NCBI RefSeq assembly: GCF_030269765.1
Contig: NZ_BSTX01000001.1
Coordinates: forward strand, 1,805,370-1,869,369
From: Actinorhabdospora filicis
GTDB taxonomy: Bacteria; Actinomycetota; Actinomycetes; Mycobacteriales; Micromonosporaceae
DNA: 64,000 nt
Direction: 5' to 3'
Within the stretch, counting starts at the first letter, position 1. The number at the start of each line of letters is the position of its first letter. The notes under the pieces are model-generated. The model was not told where the DNA came from. It saw only the letters and a list, made by a program, of their open reading frames with translations, and did no database searches. Below are positions 55,298 through 63,838 of this stretch, piece after piece. Made by a program: the position numbers and the translations under genes.

Positions 55298-55942
55298 GGA
55301 CCTGGCCGACCACGTCGGCGGCTGCCCCTGCGGGTCGCCACCGCCCCGGCTGGCGGGGACTGCCCCTCCGGACATGGAGGCAGGCACCCGCCGCCCTGCC
55401 CCACCCGCTCCACGCGGTGCCCGGCCAGCGGGTGCCGGGTCTCCCGGCGGCCCTGGCCCCAGCGGGACCTGGCCGACCACGTCGGCGGCTACCCCTGCGG
55501 GTCGCCGCCACCTCGGCCAGCGGGGACCGTCCCCCCGGACATGGAGGCAGGCACCCGCCGCCTGCCCCACACGCTCCACGCGGTGCCCTGGCCAGCGGGT
55601 ACCCGGTCCCCCGGCGGCCCTGGCCCCCCGCGGGACCTGGCCGACCACGTCGGCGGCCACCCTGCGGGTCGCCGCCGCCCCGGCCGACGGGGACCGTCCC
55701 TCCAGACACGGAGGCGGGCACCCGGTCCCCCCGGCCGCCCCGGCCCCTGCGGGACCTCGCCGACCACGTCGGCGGCTGCTCCTGCGGGTCGCCACCGCCC
55801 CGGCCCGCGGGGACCGTCCCCCCGGACACGGAGGCAGGCACCCGCCGCCTGCCCCACGCGCGCTCCACGCGGTGCCCTGGCCAGCGGGGCCCGGTCCCCC
55901 GGCAGCCCCGGCCCCCGCGAGACCTCGCCGACCACCTCGGCC
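55298..55942. repeat. ~167-bp tandem repeat, five copies, with an MDMPI-like motif
   Basis: Equivalent points at 55298, 55465, 55633, 55752 and 55920 give spacings of 167, 168, 119 and 168 bp; one unit has lost ~48 bp. Each contains CTGCGGGACCTGGCCGACCA-type sequence, which would encode LRDLADHVGG. The same peptide occurs as LRDLAEHVGG in the real MDMPI-family gene at 56879-57523 (opposite strand). Occupies most of the 819-bp gap 55185-56003, with no gene of its own. Confidence 0.85.
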
Positions 55943-56003
55943 GCTACCAACCGCCGCCCCCGCGAACCTCACCCCACAGCCCACCCCACCGCCACCCCCG
56001 AAC

Positions 56004-56363
56004 TCACTCCGGCCCGCTCCCGATCGGCCGCACCTCGATGTCGTCGCCGGTCGCCTCGGTGATCCGCGCGGCGATCTCCAGCGCGCGCTCGACCCCGGAC
56101 ACGTCCAGGATCGCGAAGCTGGCCGCGACCTCCTTCGACTCCGCGTACGGCCCGTCCACGACCGCCGCCCTCCCGTCGACCCGGCGGACCGTGCGGGTCA
56201 GCGCGGGGTGGTCGAGCCCCTCGGTGAGCACGAGCTCGCCGGTGGCCGAGAGTTCCTCGCCGAGCGCGGCGTAGAAGGCGCAGATCTCCAGGAACTCCGG
56301 CGAGGACGGGTCCATCTCGTCCCAGCCGGTGACGCTGGTGTAGGCCATGAGCAGGTATTTCAT
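56004..56363 (-). CDS. YCII-related (DGPF) protein
   Basis: 119 aa from ATG 56361-56363 with AAGGAG upstream. MKYLLMAYTS start and VVDGPYAESKE (the DGPF-type motif) place it in the YCII family. These dimeric alpha/beta proteins are the regular neighbours of ECF42 sigma factors and the usual targets of their regulation; biochemical activity is unclear. Start overlaps the stop of the preceding DUF1579-like gene (ATGA). Confidence 0.92.
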   Translation of the reverse strand: MKYLLMAYTSVTGWDEMDPSSPEFLEICAFYAALGEELSATGELVLTEGLDHPALTRTVRRVDGRAAVVDGPYAESKEVAASFAILDVSGVERALEIAARITEATGDDIEVRPIGSGPE

Positions 56364-56773
56364 CGGCCGGTCTCCTTCGTCAGGGTCGCGGTGTAGCCGC
56401 CGCCGGGCCAGACCCATGCGGCCTCGATGACGCCGTCGGCGGGCACGCACCGGCAGTAGGCCGGGGAGCCCTTCTCGCCGCCCCAGATGGTCAGGATGTC
56501 ACCGTCGAGCTCGTATTCGTAGTCGAGCGTGGCGCCGTCGGCACCGTAGAAGCGGGAGCGGATCGCGGTCTGCGGTTCCTCGCCGAAGGGCTGGAGGTGG
56601 CCGACGACCTCGAAGCCGCGGCCGGTGTGCCCGTCGTGGGTGATGTCGCAGCGCTGGATGAGGAAGTGGCCGCCCTCGGCCCATTCGTAGGTGGTGGTGC
56701 CCTTCGCCTGCCCGGTGATGGTCCAGGTGCCGACGAGGAGGTCGCCGAGGGCCTTCAGGTGTTCGCTGCGCAT
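56360..56773 (-). CDS. DUF1579-like small lipocalin-fold protein
   Basis: 137 aa from ATG 56771-56773 with GGAG upstream. HLKALGDLLVGTWTITGQAKGTTTYEWAEGGHFLIQRC is typical of DUF1579/THAP4-like beta-barrel ligand binders (a GxW motif and strands around a cavity), ending WVWPGGGYTATLTKETGR. Ligand unknown. Coupled to the YCII gene by a 4-bp overlap, so part of the ECF42-linked unit. Confidence 0.78.
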   Translation of the reverse strand: MRSEHLKALGDLLVGTWTITGQAKGTTTYEWAEGGHFLIQRCDITHDGHTGRGFEVVGHLQPFGEEPQTAIRSRFYGADGATLDYEYELDGDILTIWGGEKGSPAYCRCVPADGVIEAAWVWPGGGYTATLTKETGR

Positions 56774-56878
56774 GGTGTGCTCCAAGGTTCGGGGTGCTCT
56801 GACACCGGTACCTCGGAGCCGCCGCGCCCACCGCTACATTCTCCCGCCGATCCGGCCGAAAGGATGAGGTGCGGCAGG

Positions 56879-57523
56879 TCAGGGCGTCCAGTGGCTCAGG
56901 TCGACGCCACCCGGCAGGGGACGCCGTCCCCACAGCCCGAGCAGCAGCTCCTCGGCGGTGCCCTCGACGCGGACGGCCGGCTCGCCGGGCCCGAAGGCCA
57001 CCGAGCGGGCGCCGTCGCTCACCTCGACCGCGTACGCGGGTGCCTCGATGCGCCCGAGCCTGACCTGGCGCGGCGCGAAGAACTCCACGGCCTCCAGGAC
57101 GCCGTCCCAGGCCAGCTCGGCGTCGATCGGGCCGGGCGCGCCGTGGGCGTCCTCGGCGTCCCAGCGGTGGATGAGGAACTCGAAGCAGCGGCGGCGGCGC
57201 CAGAACGCCACGGTCCGGTCGTCCCCGAAGGTCCAGGCGGGCGTGGACGGGTCGAGCGCGAGCGCGGCCAGCTCCTGCGCGGCGTTGGCGTCGAACCACG
57301 CGAGGACGTCTTCGGGCGCGGGCGGGGGTTCGAGGTCGCCGTGTCCCTCGTTGATGGCGGCGGCGACCCACAGGTTGTACCCGCCGACGTGTTCGGCGAG
57401 GTCCCGCAGGGTCCAGCCGGGGCAGGCGGGGACGGGCAGGTCGAGCGGGGTCAGCAGTGCTCGCATGGCGGCCAGCTCGTGGCGGGCGTGGGCGAGGTGG
57501 ACGTCGGTGGGGAGGTACGGCAT
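56879..57523 (-). CDS. Maleylpyruvate isomerase-family mycothiol-dependent protein
   Basis: 214 aa. The N-terminal MDMPI domain has PACPGWTLRDLAEHVGGYNLW, where His with a later Glu/His set (FLIHRWDAEDAHG) binds the divalent metal used with mycothiol. The C-terminal SCP2-like domain is short (~70 aa: VEVSDGARSVAFGPGEPAVRVEGTAEELLLGLWGRRPLP). Related enzymes isomerise maleylpyruvate or act on mycothiol conjugates; actual substrate unknown. Upstream in the same direction as the ECF42-linked genes, with 105 bp between. Confidence 0.88.
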   Translation of the reverse strand: MPYLPTDVHLAHARHELAAMRALLTPLDLPVPACPGWTLRDLAEHVGGYNLWVAAAINEGHGDLEPPPAPEDVLAWFDANAAQELAALALDPSTPAWTFGDDRTVAFWRRRRCFEFLIHRWDAEDAHGAPGPIDAELAWDGVLEAVEFFAPRQVRLGRIEAPAYAVEVSDGARSVAFGPGEPAVRVEGTAEELLLGLWGRRPLPGGVDLSHWTP

Positions 57524-57569
57524 GGGGTCATTGAAGCCGGGTGGCCGTGGGTGATCAAGTGCGGTTCGG

Positions 57570-58013
57570 TTAACGCTCGAATCCCGCCACGAACCTGGTG
57601 AGCAGCCGCGCGAACTCCGCGCGTTCCGCTTCGCTCCAGCCGGTCATGGCGCGGTCCATGGCGGCCTCGCGGGCGGCGGTGGCGCGGGCGATGACCTCGC
57701 GGCCGGTTTCGGTGTGCTTGAGGAGGGTGCGGCGGCCGTCGGACTGGTCGGCCTCGCGGCGGACGTGCCCGGCCTCGACGGCGGCCGACACGAGCTTGCT
57801 GGCGCGGGGCTGGTCGACGTCGAGGGCGAGGGCGATCTCGCGGACGCCGACGTGTTCGCCCTTCTCGTGGGCGGACTCGATGGCGTCGAGGACGTCGAAG
57901 TGCGCGGCGGCCGGGTCGCCGGGGGCGTTCCTGGCCAGCAGGGCGCGGCGGCGCTGACTGCGCCGGATGCCGGTCATGGCGCGGGCGACCTGTTCGGCGG
58001 GGTTGACGGACAC
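57570..58013 (-). CDS. MarR-family transcriptional regulator
   Basis: 147 aa from GTG 58011-58013. Winged helix with VGVREIALALDVDQPRASKLVSAAVEAGHV and wing ADQSDGRRTLLKHTETG. Divergent from a second MarR-type gene with a near-palindromic site between them. 46 bp upstream of the MDMPI-family gene and read the same way, so it may also control that gene. Confidence 0.9.
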   Translation of the reverse strand: MSVNPAEQVARAMTGIRRSQRRRALLARNAPGDPAAAHFDVLDAIESAHEKGEHVGVREIALALDVDQPRASKLVSAAVEAGHVRREADQSDGRRTLLKHTETGREVIARATAAREAAMDRAMTGWSEAERAEFARLLTRFVAGFER

Positions 58014-58038
58014 GCGGACTCCAATATATGCTCGCCGA

Positions 58039-58066
58039 CAAGTACATGTCAGTAGACAACTACTTG
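58039..58066. promoter_or_regulatory. 28-bp near-palindromic operator between two MarR genes
   Basis: Outer arms CAAGTA (58039-58044) and TACTTG (58061-58066), inner arms TGTC (58047-58050) and GACA (58055-58058); 10 of 14 positions per half are symmetric. The region is markedly AT-richer than its surroundings. Confidence 0.75.
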
Positions 58067-58098
58067 CTCCACTGCAACCAGTCTAGCGGGAGTGTGCC

Positions 58099-58497
58099 GT
58101 GTTCAAACCGATCGGCTTCTATCTCAAGCGCCTCGACGGCCTCATCACCGCCGCCTTCGACGAAGTCCTCGCCGGGCACGGCCTGCGCCGCCGCCACTGG
58201 CAGGTGCTGACCACGCTCGCCGAGCGCCCCGGCGCGCCCGGGGAACTCGCCGCCCGGCTCGCCCCGTTCTGGACCGAGGAGGACGTCTCCTTCGCGTCGG
58301 TGCTGGACGACCTGATCGGCCGCGGCCTGGTCACCGTCGCCGACCTCGTCGAGATCACCGAGACCGGGCGCGCGACTCAGAAGGAGCTCGAAGTCGGCGT
58401 GGACGGGTTCCGCGCGCGCATGATGACCGGCCTCGACCGCGAGGACTACGAGAAGTGCGTGGCGGCCCTGGACCGGATGTGCGCCAACCTCACCTGA
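58099..58497 (+). CDS. MarR-type winged-helix regulator
   Basis: 132 aa from GTG 58099 with GGGAG upstream. MarR layout: dimerisation helix FKPIGFYLKRLDGLITAAFDEV, then HWQVLTTLAERPGAPGELAARLAPFW, and VLDDLIGRGLVT. The wing is shorter than in classical MarR. Divergent from another MarR gene; the last 8 bp overlap the convergent EcfS gene. Confidence 0.82.
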   Translation: MFKPIGFYLKRLDGLITAAFDEVLAGHGLRRRHWQVLTTLAERPGAPGELAARLAPFWTEEDVSFASVLDDLIGRGLVTVADLVEITETGRATQKELEVGVDGFRARMMTGLDREDYEKCVAALDRMCANLT

Positions 58498-59245
58498 AGT
58501 CGGCCCGCCGCGCCGCCCGCCGGAACACCCGCAGCAGCAGCGGCCCGGTGGCCGCGATGAGCAGGCCGGTGGTGACCGCGCGGCCCACGTCCCAGCCCAG
58601 GGACGTCGCCACGCTGTAGGCGATGAGGCGGCTCAGGTTCTCCCCGACTCCGCCGCCGGGCAGGTACGACAGCTGTGAGCCGTCGGCGAAGAAGGGCCAG
58701 AAGGACAGGTTCAGCGCCAGCCCGAACAGCAGGCTCGCCACGGCTCCATAGGCGGCCAGCAGGAGGATCTCCCACTTGCCCTTGGCGCGCGGCAGCAGGC
58801 CCGCCCCGAAGGCGAAGAAGGACGCCCCGAGCATCTGGTAGGGCAGCCACGGCCCGACGCCGCCGGTCAGCAGCGCCGAGGCGAACATCGAGGTGCTGCC
58901 CAGGGCGAAGCCGAAGCCGGGCCCGAAGACGCGCCCGGCGAGCACGTACAGGAAGAAGACGGTCTCGACGCCGCCGGTTCCGGCGCCGAAGGGCCGCACC
59001 GCGGCGATCACCGCCGACAGGACCCCGAGCATCGCCACGGTCTTGGCGTCCATGCCGCCGTCGGACAGCTGCGCGAGCACCACCGCCAGGACCAGCGGCA
59101 GCAGCGCGGCGAACATCCAGGACCCGGCGGGCCCGCCGGCCAGCGCGCCGGAGGGCGCGACCAGCAGGGGCCAGCCGATGGCGAGGACGCCGAAGACCAG
59201 CGCCAGCGACATCGCCACCAGCGTGCGGGGACGCAGTCCGATCAC
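58490..59245 (-). CDS. ECF transporter substrate-binding (S) component
   Basis: 251 aa, about six to seven membrane segments, in an operon with T and A components. Substrate specificity cannot be read from its sequence, but the operon starts with a cobalamin riboswitch and encodes intrinsic-factor-like extracellular proteins, so cobalamin is the likely substrate. GPWLPYQMLGASFFAFGAGLLP and FGPGFGFALGSTSMFASAL are conserved-looking loops of this S-component family. GTG 59243-59245 overlaps the EcfA stop as GTGA. Confidence 0.88.
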   Translation of the reverse strand: MIGLRPRTLVAMSLALVFGVLAIGWPLLVAPSGALAGGPAGSWMFAALLPLVLAVVLAQLSDGGMDAKTVAMLGVLSAVIAAVRPFGAGTGGVETVFFLYVLAGRVFGPGFGFALGSTSMFASALLTGGVGPWLPYQMLGASFFAFGAGLLPRAKGKWEILLLAAYGAVASLLFGLALNLSFWPFFADGSQLSYLPGGGVGENLSRLIAYSVATSLGWDVGRAVTTGLLIAATGPLLLRVFRRAARRADFR

Positions 59246-60834
59246 GCCAGGCCCGCCCGTACTTCTTCGACGGTGAGGTACCGCGCGGGCGCCAGCACCT
59301 TCGACACCTGCGGCGCGAAGATCGCCGAGGACGTGACGATCTCGCGCGCGGGCCCGTCGGCGACGATCTCGCCGTCGGAGAGCACGATGACGCGGGTGGC
59401 GTACTCGGCGGCGAATTCCACGTCGTGGGTGGTGACCAGCAGGGCCGAGCCCGCCTCGGCGAGCTCGCGCAGCCGGGTGGCCAGGGCGGCCTTGGCGGGG
59501 TAGTCGAGACCGCGGGTGGGCTCGTCGAGCAGCAGGACGGGCGGCGCGGCGGTGAGCACGACGGCCACGGCCAGCGACAGCCGCTGCCCCTCGGACAGGT
59601 CGCGCGGATGGGCCGCGGGGTCGATGCCGGGTGTGAACCGGCAGAGCAGGTCCCAGCAGGAGACGGGTGGGTTGCCGCCGGATTCCCGGTCGGCCTGGGC
59701 GCATTCGGCGGCCACCGTCTCGGCGTAGAGCAGGTCGGCGGGTTCGGACGGGACCAGCCCGGCCAGTCGCCGCCGCCGCTTCGGGTCGAGTGTGGACGGA
59801 TCGGCGCCGGCGACCTCGATGACGCCACCGGCGCGCTTCCCGGTGCCCTGCAAGGCCCACAGCATCGAGGACTTCCCGGACCCGTTGCGGCCCATGACCG
59901 CCACCCGCTCGCCGCGCCCGACGGTGAAGCCGACGCCGTTCACGGCGGTGACGCCCGGGTGCCGGACGGTCAGGTCCCGCACCGACAGCAGCGGCTCACC
60001 CTCCACAGGGGACGGTTCCGGCGGCTCGGGCAGCGAGGACCGCAGCGAGGCCGCCCGGCGGCGGGCGTCGCGGACCGAGACGGGCACCGGCGACCAGCCC
60101 GCGAGCTTCGCCAGCCGCACCACCGGGGGCGCGACCGGCGCGTCCAGTAGCACCTCGCCGGGTTCGCCGACCTCGATGCCGGGGACGCCGGGGCGCAGCA
60201 GCGCGACGGTGTCGGCGTACTGCACGACCCGCTCCAGCCGGTGCTCGGCCAGCAGGACTGTCACGCCGAGGTCGTGGACGAGGCGGTGCAGCGCGGCCAA
60301 CACTTCCTCGGCCGCGCCGGGGTCGAGGGCGGAGGTGGGCTCGTCGAGGACGAGGACCTTCGGCTGCGCGGTCAGCGCGGCGCCGATGGCCACGCGCTGG
60401 CGCTGCCCGGCCGACAGGGTCGAGAGTGGACGGTCGCGCAGCTCGGCGAGCCCGAGCAGGTCGACGGTCTCGGCGACGCGCTTGCGCATGATCGCGTCGG
60501 GGGTGGCCAGGGATTCCATGGCGTAGGCCAGTTCCTCCTCCACCGACTCGGTCACGAATCCGGCGAGGGGGTCCTGGCCGACGTAGCCGACGACGTCGGT
60601 GAGCTCGGAGGGCCGGTGTTTCCGGGTGTCGCGCCCGGCGACGGTGACGGTGCCGTGGAAGGTGCCGCCGGTGAAGTGCGGGACGAGCCCGCAGACCGCG
60701 CCCAGCAGCGTGGACTTGCCGGTGCCGGTGGGGCCGACGAGGAGCCGCAGCTCGCCCTCGGGCACCTCGAAGTCCACATGGGACAGCACGGTCCGGGTGC
60801 CGTAGGCGATGGAGACGTCTTCGAAGCGGATCAC
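59242..60834 (-). CDS. Fused ECF transporter ATPase (EcfA-EcfA' in one chain)
   Basis: 530 aa containing two complete ABC ATPase domains. First: Walker A GPTGTGKST, signature LSAGQRQR, Walker B VLVLDEPTS. Second (from ~285): Walker A GRNGSGKSS, signature LSEGQRLS, Walker B VLLLDEPTR. The usual EcfA and EcfA' subunits are therefore on one polypeptide joined by a ~50-residue linker. Energises uptake by the S/T membrane complex. GTG start overlaps the EcfT stop. Confidence 0.94.
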   Translation of the reverse strand: MIRFEDVSIAYGTRTVLSHVDFEVPEGELRLLVGPTGTGKSTLLGAVCGLVPHFTGGTFHGTVTVAGRDTRKHRPSELTDVVGYVGQDPLAGFVTESVEEELAYAMESLATPDAIMRKRVAETVDLLGLAELRDRPLSTLSAGQRQRVAIGAALTAQPKVLVLDEPTSALDPGAAEEVLAALHRLVHDLGVTVLLAEHRLERVVQYADTVALLRPGVPGIEVGEPGEVLLDAPVAPPVVRLAKLAGWSPVPVSVRDARRRAASLRSSLPEPPEPSPVEGEPLLSVRDLTVRHPGVTAVNGVGFTVGRGERVAVMGRNGSGKSSMLWALQGTGKRAGGVIEVAGADPSTLDPKRRRRLAGLVPSEPADLLYAETVAAECAQADRESGGNPPVSCWDLLCRFTPGIDPAAHPRDLSEGQRLSLAVAVVLTAAPPVLLLDEPTRGLDYPAKAALATRLRELAEAGSALLVTTHDVEFAAEYATRVIVLSDGEIVADGPAREIVTSSAIFAPQVSKVLAPARYLTVEEVRAGLA

Positions 60835-61907
60835 CGGGCGGCCTCCTTGTTCGGATCGGGCGCGATCCACGCCGGGAGCGTGGCGGCCAGCACGCCGAGG
60901 GCGGCGTAGAGCGGCAGTCCCGGCACGCTCAAAGGCGTCACGGGCGGGTTGAGGACGCCGGGGTCCAGCGCCTGGGTGGCGATGACGGCCCCGGCGGCGA
61001 CCGCGCCGGACAGGGTCACCGCCCATTCGCGCCAGCCGAAGGGATCGGGCCGGTAGCGGGTGCGCGGGACGCGGCGGGCGGCCAGCACGATGCCGGTGAC
61101 GGCGAGCGCGCCGCCGAGGGCGAGGAAGAGCCCGCCGGTGAGGCCGGTGGATTCCCTGGCGAGCAGGCCGTAGGCGCCCACGCACATGCCGAGGACGCCG
61201 GTGAGCATGAGCGCGGCGGTGAGGCGGCGGGCGGTTTTCGAGACGGTGCCGGGACGCCCGTAGCCGCGGGTGTCCATCGCGGCGGCCAGGGCGAGGGAGC
61301 GGTCGAGGGCGTCGTGCAGGACGGGCGCGACGACCGCGCGCAGCAGGTGCCGGGGTCCGCGATCGGTGTCGCCGCGCAGGGTCCGGGCGCGGTTGACGCG
61401 TTTGGTGGAGGCCACCAGCTGGGGTGCCATGGACAGTGCGACGACCACGGCGACGCTGACCTCGTAGAGCGCGGCGGGCATGGAGCGGACCAGGCGCCGG
61501 GGGCTGGCGAGGGCGTTGGCGGCGCCGACGCAACCGAGCAGGACGGCCAGGCGCAGCCCGTCGTAGAGGGCGGCGAGGGCGCCTTCGGCGGTGACGGGCC
61601 CGCCGATGCGGATCCCGGAGAGCCAGTCGGGGAGCGTGAGCTGCGGGAGTCCGATGAGGACGGTGGGGCCTTCGACGCCGCCGAGGACGAGGTGGAAGAG
61701 GAGGCGGATGCCGATGGCCAGCAGGCCGAGGCGCAGGAAGACCTTGTAGGCGTCGGACCAGGGTTCGGGGCCGCGCCGGGCGGCGACGACGAATCCGGCG
61801 ACGGCCACGATCAGCGCGAGCAGCCAGGGGTTGGTGACCGGGCTGGCCGCGGTGGCCAGCCCGAGCGCCCATGCCCACCACGCGACCGGGTGGAGCCGCT
61901 TACTCAC
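60831..61907 (-). CDS. ECF transporter transmembrane (T) component
   Basis: 358 aa, larger than a typical EcfT (~270). N-terminal membrane segments, then the coupling region AAMDTRGYGRPG (the A-R-G ATPase-contact motif of EcfT) and extra membrane segments at the C-terminus. GTG 61905-61907 overlaps the preceding gene by 8 bp. Links the ATPase to the S component. Confidence 0.9.
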   Translation of the reverse strand: MSKRLHPVAWWAWALGLATAASPVTNPWLLALIVAVAGFVVAARRGPEPWSDAYKVFLRLGLLAIGIRLLFHLVLGGVEGPTVLIGLPQLTLPDWLSGIRIGGPVTAEGALAALYDGLRLAVLLGCVGAANALASPRRLVRSMPAALYEVSVAVVVALSMAPQLVASTKRVNRARTLRGDTDRGPRHLLRAVVAPVLHDALDRSLALAAAMDTRGYGRPGTVSKTARRLTAALMLTGVLGMCVGAYGLLARESTGLTGGLFLALGGALAVTGIVLAARRVPRTRYRPDPFGWREWAVTLSGAVAAGAVIATQALDPGVLNPPVTPLSVPGLPLYAALGVLAATLPAWIAPDPNKEAAR

Positions 61908-62664
61908 TGGTCTTGCGCCGCCGGATCTGCCAGACCGCGCCACCGGCGAGGGCGGCGATGGCGACGGCGCCGAGGATCCAGCTGACCGTGCCGGTGCCGG
62001 AGGAGGCCGAGGCGTTGTCCGCGTTGATGCCGGGTTCACCCGAGGCCGCCGACGAGGAGGCCGCCGCCGAGTCCGCGGGAGCGTCCGAAGTGGACGGCCC
62101 CGGGCTGGAGGGCGACGCGGGGTCCTTCGGGCCGGGCTCGGTGGTGGCGGTCTGGCCGGGCTTGGCCGGGTCGCCGCCGGGCTTGGGGTCCTCGGTCTTG
62201 GGCGGCGGCTTGGGCGCGGGCTGCTCGGCCGGGGGCGCGATGGACGGCGGTTTCCCGGCGCCGTAGGCCCAGCCCTCGACGTCGCCGGGCTTGGGGTTGC
62301 GGGTGCCGGGGCCCTTGGGGCTGTAGGTCCACGAGCCGCCGGGCGAGCCGTACCAGTAGGACCAGTACTTGTTGGTGGGCGGCGGGTCCGGGCAGTCGCC
62401 GGGTGTGCTGTTGATGCTGCACACCAGCTTGGTGGAGTTCTGCCGGTAGCCGAAACCGGCACTCGACAAAGCCGCCAGGCCACTGCCCGGATCGCCGTTG
62501 GCGCAGGAGGTCTGCGCGCCGCCACCGTTGTCCACGACGACCGTCACGCCGCCGCCTTCACGGCAGGACGCGGCCTGCGCGGCCGGGGCGGCGATCACCG
62601 TCCCGGCTGTGGCGCACAGGGCCAGGGCGGCCAGGGCCGCCGACAGTCGCCGTGGGGAGGTCAC
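61900..62664 (-). CDS. Anchored extracellular DUF4430-like protein (intrinsic-factor beta-domain-like)
   Basis: 254 aa. Signal peptide (cleavage near AQA-AS), a compact domain at ~33-135 with VTVVVDNGGG, SGLAALSSAGFGY, KYWSYWYGSPGGSWTYSPKG and GDVEGWAYG, the pattern of DUF4430, the fold of the beta domain of intrinsic factor and transcobalamin. Four cysteines. Then a ~90-residue Pro/Ser/Ala stalk and one C-terminal membrane span (SWILGAVAIAALAGGAVW) with an RRRK tail. Probably holds B12 against the membrane for the ECF complex. The GTG start overlaps the preceding stop. Confidence 0.82.
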   Translation of the reverse strand: MTSPRRLSAALAALALCATAGTVIAAPAAQAASCREGGGVTVVVDNGGGAQTSCANGDPGSGLAALSSAGFGYRQNSTKLVCSINSTPGDCPDPPPTNKYWSYWYGSPGGSWTYSPKGPGTRNPKPGDVEGWAYGAGKPPSIAPPAEQPAPKPPPKTEDPKPGGDPAKPGQTATTEPGPKDPASPSSPGPSTSDAPADSAAASSSAASGEPGINADNASASSGTGTVSWILGAVAIAALAGGAVWQIRRRKTSE

Positions 62665-63788
62665 CGGCGGGCCCGCTTCCGGTTCACCAGGACGAGGACG
62701 GCGCCCGCGCCGACGAGCGCGGCACCGGCGGCGATGGCCACGCCGAGGGACGTGCCGGTCTTCGCGAGGGGGTCCTTCGCCACGTTGGTGGGCTTGGTGG
62801 TGGGGGTGGTCGGGGTGGGCTTGGTGGAGCAGTCGAGGCCGACGACGGCGGTGGTGTCGTCCTTGGCGTTCAGCTCGATGAGGCCCTCACCGGTGAGGCC
62901 GAGGACGCCCTGGGCGGTGGCCATCGCGGTCATGTCGTCCACGGCCGGCTCGTTCCAGCCGATGGCGCCGCGCTCGCTCTCCTTGGCGGAGCAGCCGACC
63001 TGGAGGGTGAGCAGGAACTTGGCGGCCTTGTCGGCGGACGCGGTGCGCCCGGCCGAGCGCAGGAGCTGCCCGGCCATGCCGGTGGTGTTGGCGTTTTCGA
63101 CGTTGGAGTAGGAGTCGGCGAAGCCGCCGTCGGCCTTCTGGGCCTTCTCCACGTAGTCGAGGGACTTGGTGGCCGCCGGGGACTTCTGCGCGACGAGCGC
63201 GGTGGCGACGAGGGTGGTGGCGTCGATGTCGGAGAAGCAGTTCGCGCCGCCCCAGTCCCAGCCGAAGCCGCCGTCGGGGCACTGGCCGGTGGCCAGGGCG
63301 GTGACGGTCGCGGCGGGCGCGCCGCCGGTGGTCTTGCCGAGGGCGAGGACGGCCAGGCCCTGGTCGTTGGGGGTGCCGGCGCCGGTGAGCTTGCCGTCCT
63401 GGGCGATCAGGCCGCGCAGGGTCTGCTCCAGGTCGGTGCCGCCGAAGGCGTGGACGTCGCCGCCGACGGCTTCCACGGCGAGCATGACCTTGCCGAGCGC
63501 GCCGGGCTTGTAGGCGCCGGTCTTGGCGTCCTTGACGTAGGCCTCCAGCGCGGTCTTGGAGTCGAAGGCGCCGACGAGGGCCTTCGCCTTGTCCGAGGCC
63601 ACGTCGGCCGAGACCAGCGCGAGGGCGTGGTCGAGGCCGAAGCTGGGGATGGCGGGCTGCTGGGTCGACAGCCAGGACGCGGCGGCCTTGGCGGCGGGCA
63701 CCGGCTCGGCGGCCTGCGCGGGCGCGGCCAGGAAGGCGGTGGTGATCGCGCCCGTGACGGCGGCCACGGCGAGGGAACGGCGGAGCAT
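62661..63788 (-). CDS. Wall-anchored alpha/alpha-barrel protein (intrinsic-factor alpha-domain-like)
   Basis: 375 aa. Signal peptide to ~27; residues ~30-300 form prenyltransferase/squalene-oxidase-type helical repeats (DQGLAVLALGK, DIDATTLVATALVAQK, NTTGMAGQLLRSAG), the alpha6/alpha6 barrel also used by the alpha domain of intrinsic factor. The C-terminus has a Thr/Pro stalk, LAKTG sortase-type motif (LAxTG, class E-like), a membrane span and an RKRARR tail. First gene after the cobalamin riboswitch. Likely captures corrinoids at the cell surface; a terpene cyclase role is excluded by secretion. Confidence 0.83.
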   Translation of the reverse strand: MLRRSLAVAAVTGAITTAFLAAPAQAAEPVPAAKAAASWLSTQQPAIPSFGLDHALALVSADVASDKAKALVGAFDSKTALEAYVKDAKTGAYKPGALGKVMLAVEAVGGDVHAFGGTDLEQTLRGLIAQDGKLTGAGTPNDQGLAVLALGKTTGGAPAATVTALATGQCPDGGFGWDWGGANCFSDIDATTLVATALVAQKSPAATKSLDYVEKAQKADGGFADSYSNVENANTTGMAGQLLRSAGRTASADKAAKFLLTLQVGCSAKESERGAIGWNEPAVDDMTAMATAQGVLGLTGEGLIELNAKDDTTAVVGLDCSTKPTPTTPTTKPTNVAKDPLAKTGTSLGVAIAAGAALVGAGAVLVLVNRKRARR

Positions 63789-63838
63789 GCGAGGGGCCTT
63801 TCCGCGGCCTGGGCACAGAAAGGACCGCGTGAGGCCCG

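Noticed and set aside
55181..55984. Long minus-strand Gly/Ala/Arg-rich frames between the sigma and YCII genes
   Set aside because: Frames through the 167-bp repeat; all are open because of GC bias and none has a start signal.
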